The notes under the pieces: model-generated
The model's input: only the letters and a program-made list of their open reading frames with translations
Databases searched by the model: none
What the model was told of the DNA's origin: nothing
Position numbers and translations under genes: made by a program
Assembly: GCA_009469685.1 (NCBI GenBank)
Contig: SSTA01000357.1
Location: 1 to 7,988 of the forward strand
DNA from: Azonexaceae bacterium
GTDB taxonomy: Bacteria; Pseudomonadota; Gammaproteobacteria; Burkholderiales; Rhodocyclaceae
DNA length: 7,988 nucleotides
Reading direction: 5' to 3'
Shown here: positions 1 through 7,343 of the stretch, one piece after another
Numbering within the stretch: the stretch's first letter is position 1
Layout of the letters: each line of letters begins with the position of its first letter

Positions 1-241
1 CAGGAATCGGCTCAGGAATCGGCTCAGGAATCGGCTCAGGAATCGGCTCAGGAATCGGCTCAGGAATCGGCTCAGGAATCGGCTCAGGAATCGGCTCAGG
101 AATCGGCTCAGGAATCGGCTCAGGAATCGGCTCAGGGATCGGCTCAGGGATCGGCTCAGGGATCGGCTCAGGGATCGGCTCAGGGATCGGCTCGGGGATC
201 GGCTCGGGGATCGGCTCGGGGATCGGCTCGGGGATCGGCTC
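1..241 (-). repeat. 12-bp in-frame tandem repeat (minisatellite) encoding (Glu-Pro-Ile-Pro)n inside chpA
   Basis: Twenty consecutive 12-bp units fill the left edge and probably continue beyond it. On the plus strand there are eleven caggaatcggct (1-132), then five cagggatcggct (133-192), then four cggggatcggct (193-240). In the chpA frame every unit reads Glu-Pro-Ile-Pro. Read in the gene direction, the codons pass from ATC CCC to ATC CCT to ATT CCT, and all changes are synonymous. The next unit (241-252) no longer matches. Because the unit is a multiple of three, copy-number change would lengthen or shorten the protein without shifting the frame. Confidence 0.97.
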
Positions 242-3200
242 GCCCAGACCGGGGTCACCCGGGCTGGCAGCCATAGGCTCGACCACGGTATCCGCGAAGA
301 AGTTTTCCGCTTCAGCCCCGTCGTCGATGCGCTCGCCGAATAGGGGGTTCACGATGGTGGTGGATAAGCGCTCTTCGTCGCTGAGTTCGGGAAGCGAATC
401 AAGAGTCAGTTGAGGTTCGCTGAGGGTTTCGCCATCCGAGGGATCGCCGGCAAAGAAGGGAGCGACGACCGTTGCGGCGCCCACAAACGCGCCCAAGTCA
501 TCGAAGCCGGGTGCGGGAGTGGAGGGGGTCGGGGCAGGCGGAACAGGTTCCGAGGCGATCTCCTGCACCGGCTGAGGGGGCGGGGCTGCGGGTTCCGGTA
601 TCTCGGTCTCGCGGGGGATGTCTTCAGTCGGCGGAGACTCCAGAGCTTCCGGTTCGGTCTCCTGACCAAAGAAGGGCGCGACCACGGTATCGGCGCCTAC
701 GAACGACGTCAGGTCTTCAAAGGAAATCGGGGGCTGGGTGACTGGCTGTGCCGAATGGTCTTCCGCGACCGGCGGCAATGCGAGGTCGGGGATGACCAGG
801 GTTGCGGCTGGATCGAAGGCCAGTTCATCGCCGCCCTCGACCGCCTCCTCGTCGACGGCGTCCAGAGAAAATTCGAGGCCGAGATTGGTTGCGGCGCCCA
901 GTTCGAGAACGTTGTCGTTGAAGCTGGCTTCCAGCGGGGCAACGTCCGCAATATCGATGACCTCGGACGGCGCCGAGTGGGCTTCGCTGGCGACCGGTAG
1001 CTCGATGGCCTGTGCCGGCGCTGCGGAGGGCGGGGGGGGTGCCTGCGCCGCCGGTGCGTCGCCGCCGCCGCGCAGGCGTTCTGCGAACGCAATCATGGCG
1101 GCGGGATCGGGCGCGGGCGAAGAGGAATTTTCCAGGTTCGCGACCCAAGCTCCGAAAATGGAGCGGGACAGATCGATCAGGGACAGGAGCTCAGGCGTTA
1201 CCGGCATCTCCTGGCGTAGCCATTGATTGAGGGTCTGCTCGATCGCCCAGGCCGCTTCGCCCAGGTCCTTGAGGCCGACCATGCGTCCGCTTCCCTTGAG
1301 GGTATGGGAGGAGCGGCGGATGGTCGTGAGGGCCTCGACATCGTGGGGGTGGCTTTCGAGTACGGCGTATTGCTCCCCCATGGACGCCAGGACTTCCTTG
1401 GCTTCTTCCAGGAAGATTTCGAGCAATTCCGCGTCGATCTCCTCGTGGCTGGACTGGGCGAGCTGGAGCGTCGCCGCCGATGGGGCCGGCGCTTCGGCAG
1501 CCATGGGACGCAGATTTGTGGAAATTGGATCGAAAGTTCCGGTTTCCAGGGCGGAAAGGGCCGCCTTGGCGGTTTCGCCCAATTTGTGATCGGCGACGAG
1601 GTCGGCATCCTTCTGGATGGATTGCAGATTCTGTTTGAGTTCGTCACGCAACTGGGAGTCGGCCGGCTTCTCGCGCAGAGCGTCCATCAGCGCCTGGGCT
1701 TCCTTGCGTTGTTGCTCCAGTTGCTGTTCGACGGTGGGGGTGGGCAGGGCGGGTTCTTCCTCGTCCTCCGCTTCCGGCTGGGGCTGCGGTTCGCCGAAGA
1801 GCTTGCGGATGAATTGCCCGTAATCGGCAGCACCGTGCTGCAACGAATCGATGAAGAAGCCCAGCATCGACAGATCGCTGGCGACCGCTTCGAATTCGTC
1901 CTCGTTGGGGCGGTGGTCGGGCTGGGCAAACCGCTCGATCTGGGCGCGGCAGCGAGAGAGGGTTTCCAGGGCGCCGTCATGGCCGAGGATGGTCAGGGCG
2001 CCATAGACCTGGTTGAGGGGGTTGTCTAGGGCCGCAAGGGCGGCGCCGTTCTCGGGGGAGCGGAAGTAGCCGTCGAGGGCCTGCTCGATCTGGGCCAGGT
2101 TGCTCTGGATCTCTCGGGCGACTTGCCCGATCAGCAATTTCTCCTGAGCCCTGCGCGTCATTTCATCCAGGAGCGGTACGGCGTCTCCCGTGTCCGTCGG
2201 TCTGCCCGCAATGCAGGCATGGAGGCGGGCGACCATGAGATCCACCTGCTGGGCAAAATCGGTCCCGAGGCGGCGGAAATTTTCTTGGGCATTCTGCAAC
2301 AGGAGAATGGCAGTGGCCACTTCCATGGCGACCGCTTCGGATTGCCGTGACGGCTGTTCGACGAGCCAATTGGCGATTGCGGCAAGGCCCTGGCCGAGGC
2401 GCTTGAGGTCGGTATGGCCGATCTCCCCCGTGATTGTCGAGGCATTGCGCGCTTGCTCGGCGAAGGGCGCCAGCATGTTCGCGCTGCCCGCGCAGAACCT
2501 GTTCCAGTGGTCCTCTGCGGCGGCGATGCACTCGCGTAGCCTGCGCAGTTGCGTGTCCTGGGGAACCGGGGTGGCAAGCGGGGCTGCCGCGGGAATCAAC
2601 TCCGACAAGCCGAAACTGGTGCGCACGGCCCGCGCGACCTCGCCCTCGTCCGCGGGCGCCTTGGCGACGTAGTACAGGGCGTCGCGCATGAGCCGTTCGG
2701 CGACATTGCGCGAGCCTTCGAGCAGCCGTCGAATCTGGAGGTCTATGCGGGCGCAGAGCTGCCGGGCTTCCAGTTCGGAACCCACGCCACGGTCGCTCAA
2801 GGATTCCAGGAAGGCGACCGAAACCCACCAGAAGGCCCGGTTGGCCGGCGTGTCCTGGGTTGCTTCTATGGTGTGGAGGGCCTGGCGCATCTGATCCAAC
2901 CCGGCTGCTGCGGCCGAGGGATTCTTGAGCCACGCAAGGAGGCCTTTCTGGAAACGGGTTCGTTCTGACTTGAGGAGCTTGCCGAGCTCTTCCGGGGTCA
3001 GCTTCGTCGTCTGCGTCCGCTTGGGGGGGCGGGCCGAGAGGTCGGGGTGGAAAAGGTCGGTCGCGCGGGCCGCAGCCTGGCCACGGGCTGCCGCCAGAGC
3101 CTGATAGACGGGGAGCAAGCGAAGGGGCTGATTCGACTCGCCAGCCATGAGGTCGTCGAGGTAATGCCGTATGGCCGAGCTGGCCCCGGCAATGGCTTCG

Positions 3201-3469
3201 GCCACAGCAGGCGTTGCGCTGACCGTGCCTTCCTCTATGCCCTGGAGCAGCCCTTCCAGCGATTCGGTGACCTGCGTCACGCCGTCCAGCCCCACGATGG
3301 CGAGCGCTCCATGGACCTGGTGAACATGGGTACGACAGTATTTCAGCTGGGTCCTGTCGCCGGTGCTGCCGTACTGGCGCAGCGCCTCGTCGGCACGTTC
3401 GAGGGCGAGATCGATCTCGCCCTTCACCCAGGTCAAAGGACCCAGGTCGAATTCGGTGGCAGCGTTCAT
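1..3469 (-). CDS. chpA: ChpA/PilL, N-terminal part of the pilus chemotaxis hybrid histidine kinase (3' end beyond window)
   Basis: This frame is open from an ATG at 3469 to the left edge, giving 1156 visible residues. The first residues ([20 protein letters not shown]) are typical of ChpA/PilL. An N-terminal Hpt-like bundle carries HQVHGAL (His50). A second, degenerate bundle has NQVYGAL, with Asn486 at the equivalent place. A canonical Hpt domain at about 678-760 has [12 protein letters not shown] with His722 as the likely phosphoacceptor. A charged, coiled-coil-like Gln/Glu-rich stretch lies around 575-640. From about 765 to 1076 the protein is an acidic Ala/Pro/Glu-rich, probably disordered linker with repeated T-[LVI]-V-x-P motifs. 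It then runs into at least 20 EPIP tetrapeptides (1077-1156). Family members continue with further Hpt, dimerisation, ATPase, CheW-like and receiver domains, which must lie outside the window. It follows pilJ by 19 bp with no strong Shine-Dalgarno, so translation may be coupled. The family is clear; function is inferred from relatives. Confidence 0.93.
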   Translation of the reverse strand, partial: MNAATEFDLGPLTWVKGEIDLALERADEALRQYGSTGDRTQLKYCRTHVHQVHGALAIVGLDGVTQVTESLEGLLQGIEEGTVSATPAVAEAIAGASSAIRHYLDDLMAGESNQPLRLLPVYQALAAARGQAAARATDLFHPDLSARPPKRTQTTKLTPEELGKLLKSERTRFQKGLLAWLKNPSAAAAGLDQMRQALHTIEATQDTPANRAFWWVSVAFLESLSDRGVGSELEARQLCARIDLQIRRLLEGSRNVAERLMRDALYYVAKAPADEGEVARAVRTSFGLSELIPAAAPLATPVPQDTQLRRLRECIAAAEDHWNRFCAGSANMLAPFAEQARNASTITGEIGHTDLKRLGQGLAAIANWLVEQPSRQSEAVAMEVATAILLLQNAQENFRRLGTDFAQQVDLMVARLHACIAGRPTDTGDAVPLLDEMTRRAQEKLLIGQVAREIQSNLAQIEQALDGYFRSPENGAALAALDNPLNQVYGALTILGHDGALETLSRCRAQIERFAQPDHRPNEDEFEAVASDLSMLGFFIDSLQHGAADYGQFIRKLFGEPQPQPEAEDEEEPALPTPTVEQQLEQQRKEAQALMDALREKPADSQLRDELKQNLQSIQKDADLVADHKLGETAKAALSALETGTFDPISTNLRPMAAEAPAPSAATLQLAQSSHEEIDAELLEIFLEEAKEVLASMGEQYAVLESHPHDVEALTTIRRSSHTLKGSGRMVGLKDLGEAAWAIEQTLNQWLRQEMPVTPELLSLIDLSRSIFGAWVANLENSSSPAPDPAAMIAFAERLRGGGDAPAAQAPPPPSAAPAQAIELPVASEAHSAPSEVIDIADVAPLEASFNDNVLELGAATNLGLEFSLDAVDEEAVEGGDELAFDPAATLVIPDLALPPVAEDHSAQPVTQPPISFEDLTSFVGADTVVAPFFGQETEPEALESPPTEDIPRETEIPEPAAPPPQPVQEIASEPVPPAPTPSTPAPGFDDLGAFVGAATVVAPFFAGDPSDGETLSEPQLTLDSLPELSDEERLSTTIVNPLFGERIDDGAEAENFFADTVVEPMAASPGDPGLGEPIPEPIPEPIPEPIPEPIPEPIPEPIPEPIPEPIPEPIPEPIPEPIPEPIPEPIPEPIPEPIPEPIPEPIPEPIPEPIP
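449..721 (-). repeat. Imperfect 19-residue duplication in the ChpA linker (copies at 449-505 and 665-721)
   Basis: Two 57-bp segments encode related peptides. The upstream copy (665-721, residues 917-935) reads [19 protein letters not shown]. The downstream copy (449-505, residues 989-1007) reads [19 protein letters not shown]. Fourteen of 19 residues are identical, and the DNA matches at about 41 of 57 positions, so the duplication is old and probably kept at protein level. Shorter relatives of the core occur at 782-808 (ATLVIPDL), 335-361 (TTIVNPLFG) and 272-301 ([10 protein letters not shown]). The sequence between the copies is low-complexity Pro/Glu/Ala. Confidence 0.8.
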
Positions 3470-3488
3470 AAGGATTTCGGCCTGAGGT

Positions 3489-5657
3489 TCAGTCCACCTT
3501 GAAGCCGGCCACCGAGCCCTTGAGTTCGTGTGCCAGGCTGGTGAGTTCGTCGACCGCCTCGGCGGTTCTCTGGGTACCGGCGGTGGTCTGCTCGGTGACC
3601 CGCAGAATGTCTTGCATCATGCGGGCCACGCTGGTGGCCGATTCGGCCTGCTGTTGAGTCGAGGTGGAGATGTTCTCGATGAGGCCGGCAAGGTTGCGGG
3701 ACACCTCGCCGATCTCCGCCAGGGCCTGCCCGGCGGCGTCGGAGAGTTTGGCCCCTTCGACCACGCCCTGGGTCGATTGCTCCATGGCGGAGACGGCGTC
3801 CTGGGTGTCGGTCTGAATGGTCTTGACGATGGCGGCAATCTGTTTGGTGGCCTCGGCCGAACGTTCGGCAAGGCGTTGCACTTCTTCCGCCACCACGGTG
3901 AAGCCGCGGCCCGCTTCGCCGGCCGACGCGGCCTGGATGGCGGCGTTCAAGGCCAGCACGTTGGTCTGTTCGGTAATGTCCGAGATCAGCTCCACGATTT
4001 CGCCGATCTCCTGGGAGGATTCGCCGAGGCGTTTGATCCGCTTCGAAGTTTCCTGGATCTGCCCCCGGATTTCGTTCATGCCCTTGATGGAGTCCTGCAC
4101 GGCCACCGTGCCCTTTTCGGCGGCGGACAGCGATTGCCGGGCCACTTTGGCCGACTGGCCGGCATTGCCGGAAACCTCGTTCATCGACCGCGCCATGGAC
4201 AGGGCGGAGTCGCCGGCTTCCTGAATTTCCTTGGACTGGCGCTCGGCGGCAGAGAGGAGTTCGTTGGAAGTGCGGCGGGCGATTTCGGTCGCGGCGGTCA
4301 CTCGGGTGGCGGCGTCGTTGATCCGGCCGACCAGGACGCGCAATTCCTCGATGGTGTAATTGATCGAGTCGGCGATGGCGCCGGTAATGTTCTCGCTCAC
4401 CGTCGCGGTAACCGTCAAGTCACCGTCGGCCAGGTCGCCGAGTTCGTTCATCAGTCGCAGAATCGCTTCCTGATTGTCGCGGTTCATTTGTTCCGACGAT
4501 TGGCGCTGGCGCTCGGAGTCGTCTGCGCGGCGCTCGGTATCCGAGAGGTAGGCGCGGGCGAGCATGGCCAAGGAGAGCAAGGCCACCAGGACCAGCACGA
4601 TCAGGGCGGCGATGTACATGCCGCGGGTGGACAGATCCCGCTGGTAACCGGCGGCCAGGGCGTCGGTCGCTTTCAAGAGGTCGTCGCTCTCCCGGAAGAT
4701 GCGGGAACCGGCTTGCTTGGAGAGCACCAGGGGTTGCATATTGCCCAGGATGTTTCCGACGGCACCCTGGTAATCCTTGAACGCGGTTTCCAGGGCGGCA
4801 AGCTTTTCTTTCGTTTCGGCGTCGCTGGCCGGGTTGAGACGCAGGGATTCGCTCCCCTTCTGGAGCCCGGTCAGGATGTCGCGAAAGGCATTTGTATCTT
4901 TACCGAGCAGGAAAGCCACTTCCGGACTGATGACGTCGCCGACGAGCATCGCCGAGGCGTTCTTGGCGATACGCTGGGTCAACATCACCAACTGGCTCGC
5001 GGCGGCAATCTCCCGCGCACTGCTCGCGGTTTGCAGCTTCAGTGCCGCGACCTGCTCGGAAAGGTCGAGGAGCAGGGGGTTCTTGGCATCGATCGTGGCG
5101 ACATCCTTGCCCAGATTGACCAGGTTTTTCTCCTGTCCGATCACCGCGCTGGCATTCTTCTCGGTGCCTCCCCAGAGTTGGATCAGCGCCTCAAGCTCGG
5201 GTTGCACCACCGCCGGAGACGCGGGCACGTTGGTACCGGCAATTTCGCCGCCGCTGGTCAGCCGCTCGAGCAGGGTGGAGAAGGTTTCCTTGGATTCCTT
5301 CAATTGCGTGAAGGCGGCTGGGGTTCCCTGCAACGCCAGCGACGAGGCCTTGGCGAGGCGCTGGGACAGCATGCGCATTTCACCGGCAGCGGTGACGTAG
5401 GCGGTGCCGTTGGCCGACCGGTTGTTGTCCAACAGGACCAGGATGACGATGGCGAGCAGTGCCGCGACGAAAATGCCGCCGAGTATCTTGACCTGCTGCG
5501 CGACCGGCTTGTCGGCGAGAAATCCGGGCAGCGGAATGCCACCGGCCCAGGAACGCCGAGGAGAACTCGGGGCCATGGCCTCCGAAACGGTCATCTGCTC
5601 GGTGGGCGGGTTATCGTTCTTGCGACCCGGTATCGGCAGTTTGAAGCTGAATGCCAT
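3489..5657 (-). CDS. pilJ: PilJ, methyl-accepting chemoreceptor of the type IV pilus chemosensory system
   Basis: This 722-residue protein is an inner-membrane receptor of the chemotaxis type. A cytoplasmic N-terminal tail of about 55 residues is followed by TM1 (about 57-77) and a large periplasmic region (78-345). That region has two PilJ-type signatures, [10 protein letters not shown] (94-103) and [10 protein letters not shown] (225-234). TM2 lies at about 347-369, then a HAMP region to about 445, then a long helical signalling domain. The hairpin tip is unmistakable: [20 protein letters not shown] followed by [20 protein letters not shown] (561-600). It ends in GFKVD, with no CheR/CheB-tethering NWETF-type pentapeptide. 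The ATG is supported by GGAGGAG six bases upstream, measured from GGAGG. In relatives PilJ senses surface contact or pilus-linked signals and activates ChpA through PilI. Length and architecture are normal for PilJ. Confidence 0.96.
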   Translation of the reverse strand: MAFSFKLPIPGRKNDNPPTEQMTVSEAMAPSSPRRSWAGGIPLPGFLADKPVAQQVKILGGIFVAALLAIVILVLLDNNRSANGTAYVTAAGEMRMLSQRLAKASSLALQGTPAAFTQLKESKETFSTLLERLTSGGEIAGTNVPASPAVVQPELEALIQLWGGTEKNASAVIGQEKNLVNLGKDVATIDAKNPLLLDLSEQVAALKLQTASSAREIAAASQLVMLTQRIAKNASAMLVGDVISPEVAFLLGKDTNAFRDILTGLQKGSESLRLNPASDAETKEKLAALETAFKDYQGAVGNILGNMQPLVLSKQAGSRIFRESDDLLKATDALAAGYQRDLSTRGMYIAALIVLVLVALLSLAMLARAYLSDTERRADDSERQRQSSEQMNRDNQEAILRLMNELGDLADGDLTVTATVSENITGAIADSINYTIEELRVLVGRINDAATRVTAATEIARRTSNELLSAAERQSKEIQEAGDSALSMARSMNEVSGNAGQSAKVARQSLSAAEKGTVAVQDSIKGMNEIRGQIQETSKRIKRLGESSQEIGEIVELISDITEQTNVLALNAAIQAASAGEAGRGFTVVAEEVQRLAERSAEATKQIAAIVKTIQTDTQDAVSAMEQSTQGVVEGAKLSDAAGQALAEIGEVSRNLAGLIENISTSTQQQAESATSVARMMQDILRVTEQTTAGTQRTAEAVDELTSLAHELKGSVAGFKVD

Positions 5658-5661
5658 GGTT

Positions 5662-5668
5662 CTCCTCC
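5662..5668 (-). promoter_or_regulatory. Strong Shine-Dalgarno of pilJ
   Basis: GGAGGAG on the minus strand lies just before the ATG at 5657, a near-perfect anti-16S match at normal spacing. It is the strongest ribosome binding site in the cluster and fits a receptor translated independently of pilI, which ends 36 bp upstream. Confidence 0.75.
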
Positions 5669-5693
5669 GCTGTAAATCTGTAGTGTGGTTTTC

Positions 5694-6206
5694 TCAGGCG
5701 CCGACGTTCATGAAGTCCTCATCACCCAGCAGGTCTCGTACTGCGAGTTTCCGCCAGAGATTGCCGCTGCTGTCCCGAACTCTTTGGCTGGCCCAGGCGG
5801 GGACGCCCGGTTCGGGATCGGTCGGCGTGAAGTCATCGATATTCTTGAGGCCCAGCATGCGGCCTACCAGGATGGCGGCGTTGGAGCCATGCTTGATGCC
5901 GACCAGGACAAGCCGGCTATTGGCATTCTGCGGGGTGGGGTCGCCACCCCGAAAAAGGGAAAAATCGGTCACCGAGTAAAGGCTTCCGCGAATATTGGCC
6001 AGTCCGGCAAACGAACGGCGGGTGAGCGGGACGGGGGTAAGCTTGGGCATCTGGACGACTTCCCCCGAGTCCGCGAGGTCGAGGAGCCAATCCTCATTGC
6101 CTGCGCGAATTCCGAGAAGCGAAGCTCCCCCTTTGCCTTTGGCTGCACTGGTGAGCCGCCCGGCTAAATATTCCTGGAATTCCCTCAGGCTGGTTTTGCG
6201 TGCCAT
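5694..6206 (-). CDS. pilI: PilI, CheW-like adaptor of the pilus chemosensory system
   Basis: This is a 170-residue soluble CheW-domain protein that should link the PilJ receptor to the ChpA kinase in the signalling array. The CheW fold is recognised from a strand-rich core and from NIRGSLYSVTDFSLF (71-85), the equivalent of the CheW N-x-RG-x3-x-V-x-D motif. Segments such as SRLVLVGI (97-104) and AAILVGRMLGL (110-120) fit later strands of the fold. The C-terminal extension ends GDEDFMNVGA. The start lies 9 bp after the pilH stop with no clear Shine-Dalgarno, so translational coupling to pilH is likely. The protein diverges from flagellar CheW, as PilI proteins do, and position between pilH and pilJ supports the name. 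Confidence 0.93.
   Translation of the reverse strand: MARKTSLREFQEYLAGRLTSAAKGKGGASLLGIRAGNEDWLLDLADSGEVVQMPKLTPVPLTRRSFAGLANIRGSLYSVTDFSLFRGGDPTPQNANSRLVLVGIKHGSNAAILVGRMLGLKNIDDFTPTDPEPGVPAWASQRVRDSSGNLWRKLAVRDLLGDEDFMNVGA
5931..5951. repeat. Perfect 8-bp GC-only inverted repeat within pilI
   Basis: CGGGGTGG and CCACCCCG flank a 5-base loop (GGTCG). The hairpin lies in the coding region for FRGGDPTP of PilI. On the pilI strand the T-run precedes the stem rather than follows it, so this is not an intrinsic terminator for the operon. It may be only a by-product of Gly-Gly and Pro codons. Confidence 0.5.
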
Positions 6207-6215
6207 TGGTGCCGA

Positions 6216-6581
6216 TCAGGGAAGCGCCGCGATCTTTTGCAACAATTCTTCGGGCTTCAAGGGCTTGACCAGGTAGTCGAGAGCGCCCTGCCGCAAGCCC
6301 CAGATCTTGTCGGTCTCCTGCCCCTTGGTGGTGCACACGATGACGGGAATGGCCTTCGTCTCGTCGTCCCGAGTCAGGGTGCGGGTTGCCTGATAGCCGT
6401 TGAGCCCGGGCATCACGACATCCATGAGGATGAGGTCGGGCCGCTCGGCCTTGGCTTTGGCGATCCCCTCCTCGCCGTTCTCGGCGGTGGTCACCTGGTA
6501 GCCGTTCTTGGTCAACAGGTCGACGACGAAGAATCGCTCGGTGGGCGAATCGTCGACAACCAGAATTCTTTTAACCGGCAT
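6216..6581 (-). CDS. pilH: PilH, CheY-like single-domain response regulator
   Basis: This 121-residue protein is a receiver domain with no output domain. The acidic pocket is Asp10/Asp11 (LVVDDSPTER). The phosphoacceptor is Asp54 in LILMDVVMPGLNG, the conserved Thr is in VCTTKGQ (84-85), and Lys106 is in YLVKPL. GQETDKIWGLRQGA (88-100 region) is highly characteristic of PilH and separates it from PilG. The ATG is preceded by TAGGAG six bases upstream, 27 bp after pilG. In characterised systems PilH is phosphorylated by ChpA and acts against PilG or as a phosphate sink, favouring retraction and resetting the pathway. Those roles are inferred here from family membership. Confidence 0.95.
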   Translation of the reverse strand: MPVKRILVVDDSPTERFFVVDLLTKNGYQVTTAENGEEGIAKAKAERPDLILMDVVMPGLNGYQATRTLTRDDETKAIPVIVCTTKGQETDKIWGLRQGALDYLVKPLKPEELLQKIAALP

Positions 6582-6587
6582 TCTGTG

Positions 6588-6593
6588 CTCCTA
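6588..6593 (-). promoter_or_regulatory. Shine-Dalgarno of pilH
   Basis: TAGGAG on the minus strand, six bases (CACAGA) before the ATG at 6581, supports this start and independent ribosome loading after pilG. Confidence 0.65.
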
Positions 6594-6608
6594 ATGATCT
6601 TGAATCGT

Positions 6609-7004
6609 CTAGCCCGCGGCAGTCGCGAATCCGGCGACGGTCTGCAGGAGACTGTCCTTGGTAAAGGGTTTGGTGAGGTATTGATCCGAACCGACCATGC
6701 GGCCACGGGCACGGTCGAAGAGACCGTCCTTGGATGACAACATGATGACCGGCGTCGCCTTGAAGCGGGCGTTCTTCTTGATGAGGGCGCAGGTCTGGTA
6801 GCCGTCCAGGCGAGGCATCATGATGTCGCAGAAGATGACATCCGGTTGGTGGTCGGCAATCTTGGCCAGGGCGTCGAAGCCGTCCTCGGCGAGCACGACC
6901 TGACAGCCGGCTTGGACCAAAAAGATTTCGGCGCTGCGGCGTATGGTGTTGCTGTCGTCGATCACCATCACCTTGACGCCGCGCAGATTTACCGCGTCAG
7001 CCAA
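6609..7004 (-). CDS. pilG: PilG, CheY-like single-domain response regulator (TTG start)
   Basis: This 131-residue receiver-only protein opens the pil cluster. KVMVIDDSNTIRRSAEIFL (11-29) supplies the acidic pocket Asp16/Asp17. Asp60 in VIFCDIMMPRLDGYQTCALI is the phosphoacceptor, Ser90 in VIMLSSKDGLFD the conserved hydroxyl residue, and Lys112 is in YLTKPF. SSKDGLFDRARGRMVGSDQY is a PilG hallmark. The start is TTG, supported by AGGGGA five bases upstream. No in-frame ATG occurs before Met13, which lies inside the first strand, so TTG is the best choice. In relatives PilG promotes pilus extension and links the system to cAMP production through FimV/FimL. Only the receiver role is visible here. 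Confidence 0.95.
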   Translation of the reverse strand: MADAVNLRGVKVMVIDDSNTIRRSAEIFLVQAGCQVVLAEDGFDALAKIADHQPDVIFCDIMMPRLDGYQTCALIKKNARFKATPVIMLSSKDGLFDRARGRMVGSDQYLTKPFTKDSLLQTVAGFATAAG

Positions 7005-7009
7005 ATTTG

Positions 7010-7015
7010 TCCCCT
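7010..7015 (-). promoter_or_regulatory. Shine-Dalgarno that decides the TTG start of pilG
   Basis: AGGGGA on the minus strand, then a CAAAT spacer and TTG at 7004. The match and spacing support a non-ATG start. A short upstream reading frame (ATG at 7047 or 7023) runs across this site and stops 8 bases inside pilG. Confidence 0.55.
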
Positions 7016-7045
7016 GCGGGCATACGCCCTCTTTTTCGTGTCGTC

Positions 7046-7074
7046 ATACTATCCAACTCGGTGGCAAGCTACAA
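7046..7074 (-). promoter_or_regulatory. Possible sigma70-type promoter for the pil cluster
   Basis: On the minus strand TTGTAG (7074-7069) and TAGTAT (7051-7046) are separated by exactly 17 bases. Each hexamer is a partial match (3/6 and 4/6), and the -35 overlaps the rubredoxin stop codon. The position just before pilG is sensible. The match is weak, and pilG could instead be transcribed from upstream of rubredoxin. Confidence 0.27.
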
Positions 7075-7251
7075 GGCGACCATCTCGAAATCGCTCTTGC
7101 GGGCGCCGCATTCCGGGCATACCCAGTTCATTGGAATGTCGTCCCAGCGGGTGCCCGGTGGGATGCCCTCCTGGGGCAATCCGGCGGCCTCGTCATAGAT
7201 GAAGCCGCAAACTAGGCACATCCAGGTCTTGAACTCGGTATCGGTGGTCAT
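7069..7251 (-). CDS. Rubredoxin, small iron electron-transfer protein
   Basis: A 60-residue cytoplasmic protein with the two rubredoxin iron-binding knuckles, [10 protein letters not shown] (Cys12, Cys15) and [12 protein letters not shown] (Cys45, Cys48), which bind one Fe. [20 protein letters not shown] between them is the standard rubredoxin core, including the conserved aromatic and acidic residues. Length and spacing match the single-domain family. It carries one electron to partners such as oxygenases or peroxide-reducing enzymes, but no partner is encoded nearby. It starts 92 bp from the divergent thiD and ends 64 bp before pilG, on the same strand as the pil genes, so it may be the first gene of that transcript. 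There is only a weak ribosome binding site (GAAAGA). Confidence 0.96.
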   Translation of the reverse strand: MTTDTEFKTWMCLVCGFIYDEAAGLPQEGIPPGTRWDDIPMNWVCPECGARKSDFEMVAL

Positions 7252-7343
7252 GGTCTTTCGGCGTTTTCGGATAAAATCGGCCCAATCTTAAATAATCGCC
7301 GCCGGAATCGCCACGCCGGAATGACGCCGGGCGAGCGTGCGCA
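7252..7343. promoter_or_regulatory. Divergent intergenic region between rubredoxin and thiD
   Basis: The 92 bp must hold at least part of the promoters for both divergent genes. AT-rich TAAAAT (7272-7277) and TTAAATAAT (7288-7296) stand out from the GC-rich surroundings and are the best -10 candidates. No convincing -35 is visible for either direction. GCCGGAAT occurs twice (7301-7308 and 7315-7322) as a direct repeat 14 bp apart, a possible but unproven operator. No thiamine riboswitch sequence was recognised, and the space is short for one. Confidence 0.4.

Noticed and set aside
133..240. G-quadruplex on the plus strand (GGG/GGGG runs every 12 bp).
   Set aside because: Loops are 8-9 bases, longer than the usual limit, and the G-runs follow from Pro codons of the repeat; most units (1-132) have only GG.
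1..241. CRISPR array or non-coding satellite.
   Set aside because: Units are 12 bp, directly abutting with no spacers, and lie in frame within chpA.
1..241. Phase-variation switch by repeat slippage.
   Set aside because: The unit is 12 bp, a multiple of three, so gain or loss cannot change the reading frame; only protein length would vary.
410..2029. Several long open frames on both strands over the chpA region, the longest 268 codons.
   Set aside because: They are compositional shadows of the chpA frame, which alone is open through 3.4 kb and matches the ChpA N-terminus, Hpt motif and linker.
3528..5675. A 715-codon open frame on the plus strand covering almost all of pilJ.
   Set aside because: It is an exact antisense shadow of pilJ in GC-rich DNA. 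Its product is Gly/His/Arg-rich with no recognisable domain, while the minus frame is an unmistakable PilJ with a strong Shine-Dalgarno.
5931..5962. Rho-independent terminator.
   Set aside because: The stem is followed by A-run on plus and preceded by T-run on minus, the wrong side for a terminator in either direction, and it lies inside pilI.
3489..7004. A new signalling system built from two CheY-like proteins, CheW, MCP and CheA.
   Set aside because: Gene order and signature motifs identify the known Pil-Chp chemosensory system.
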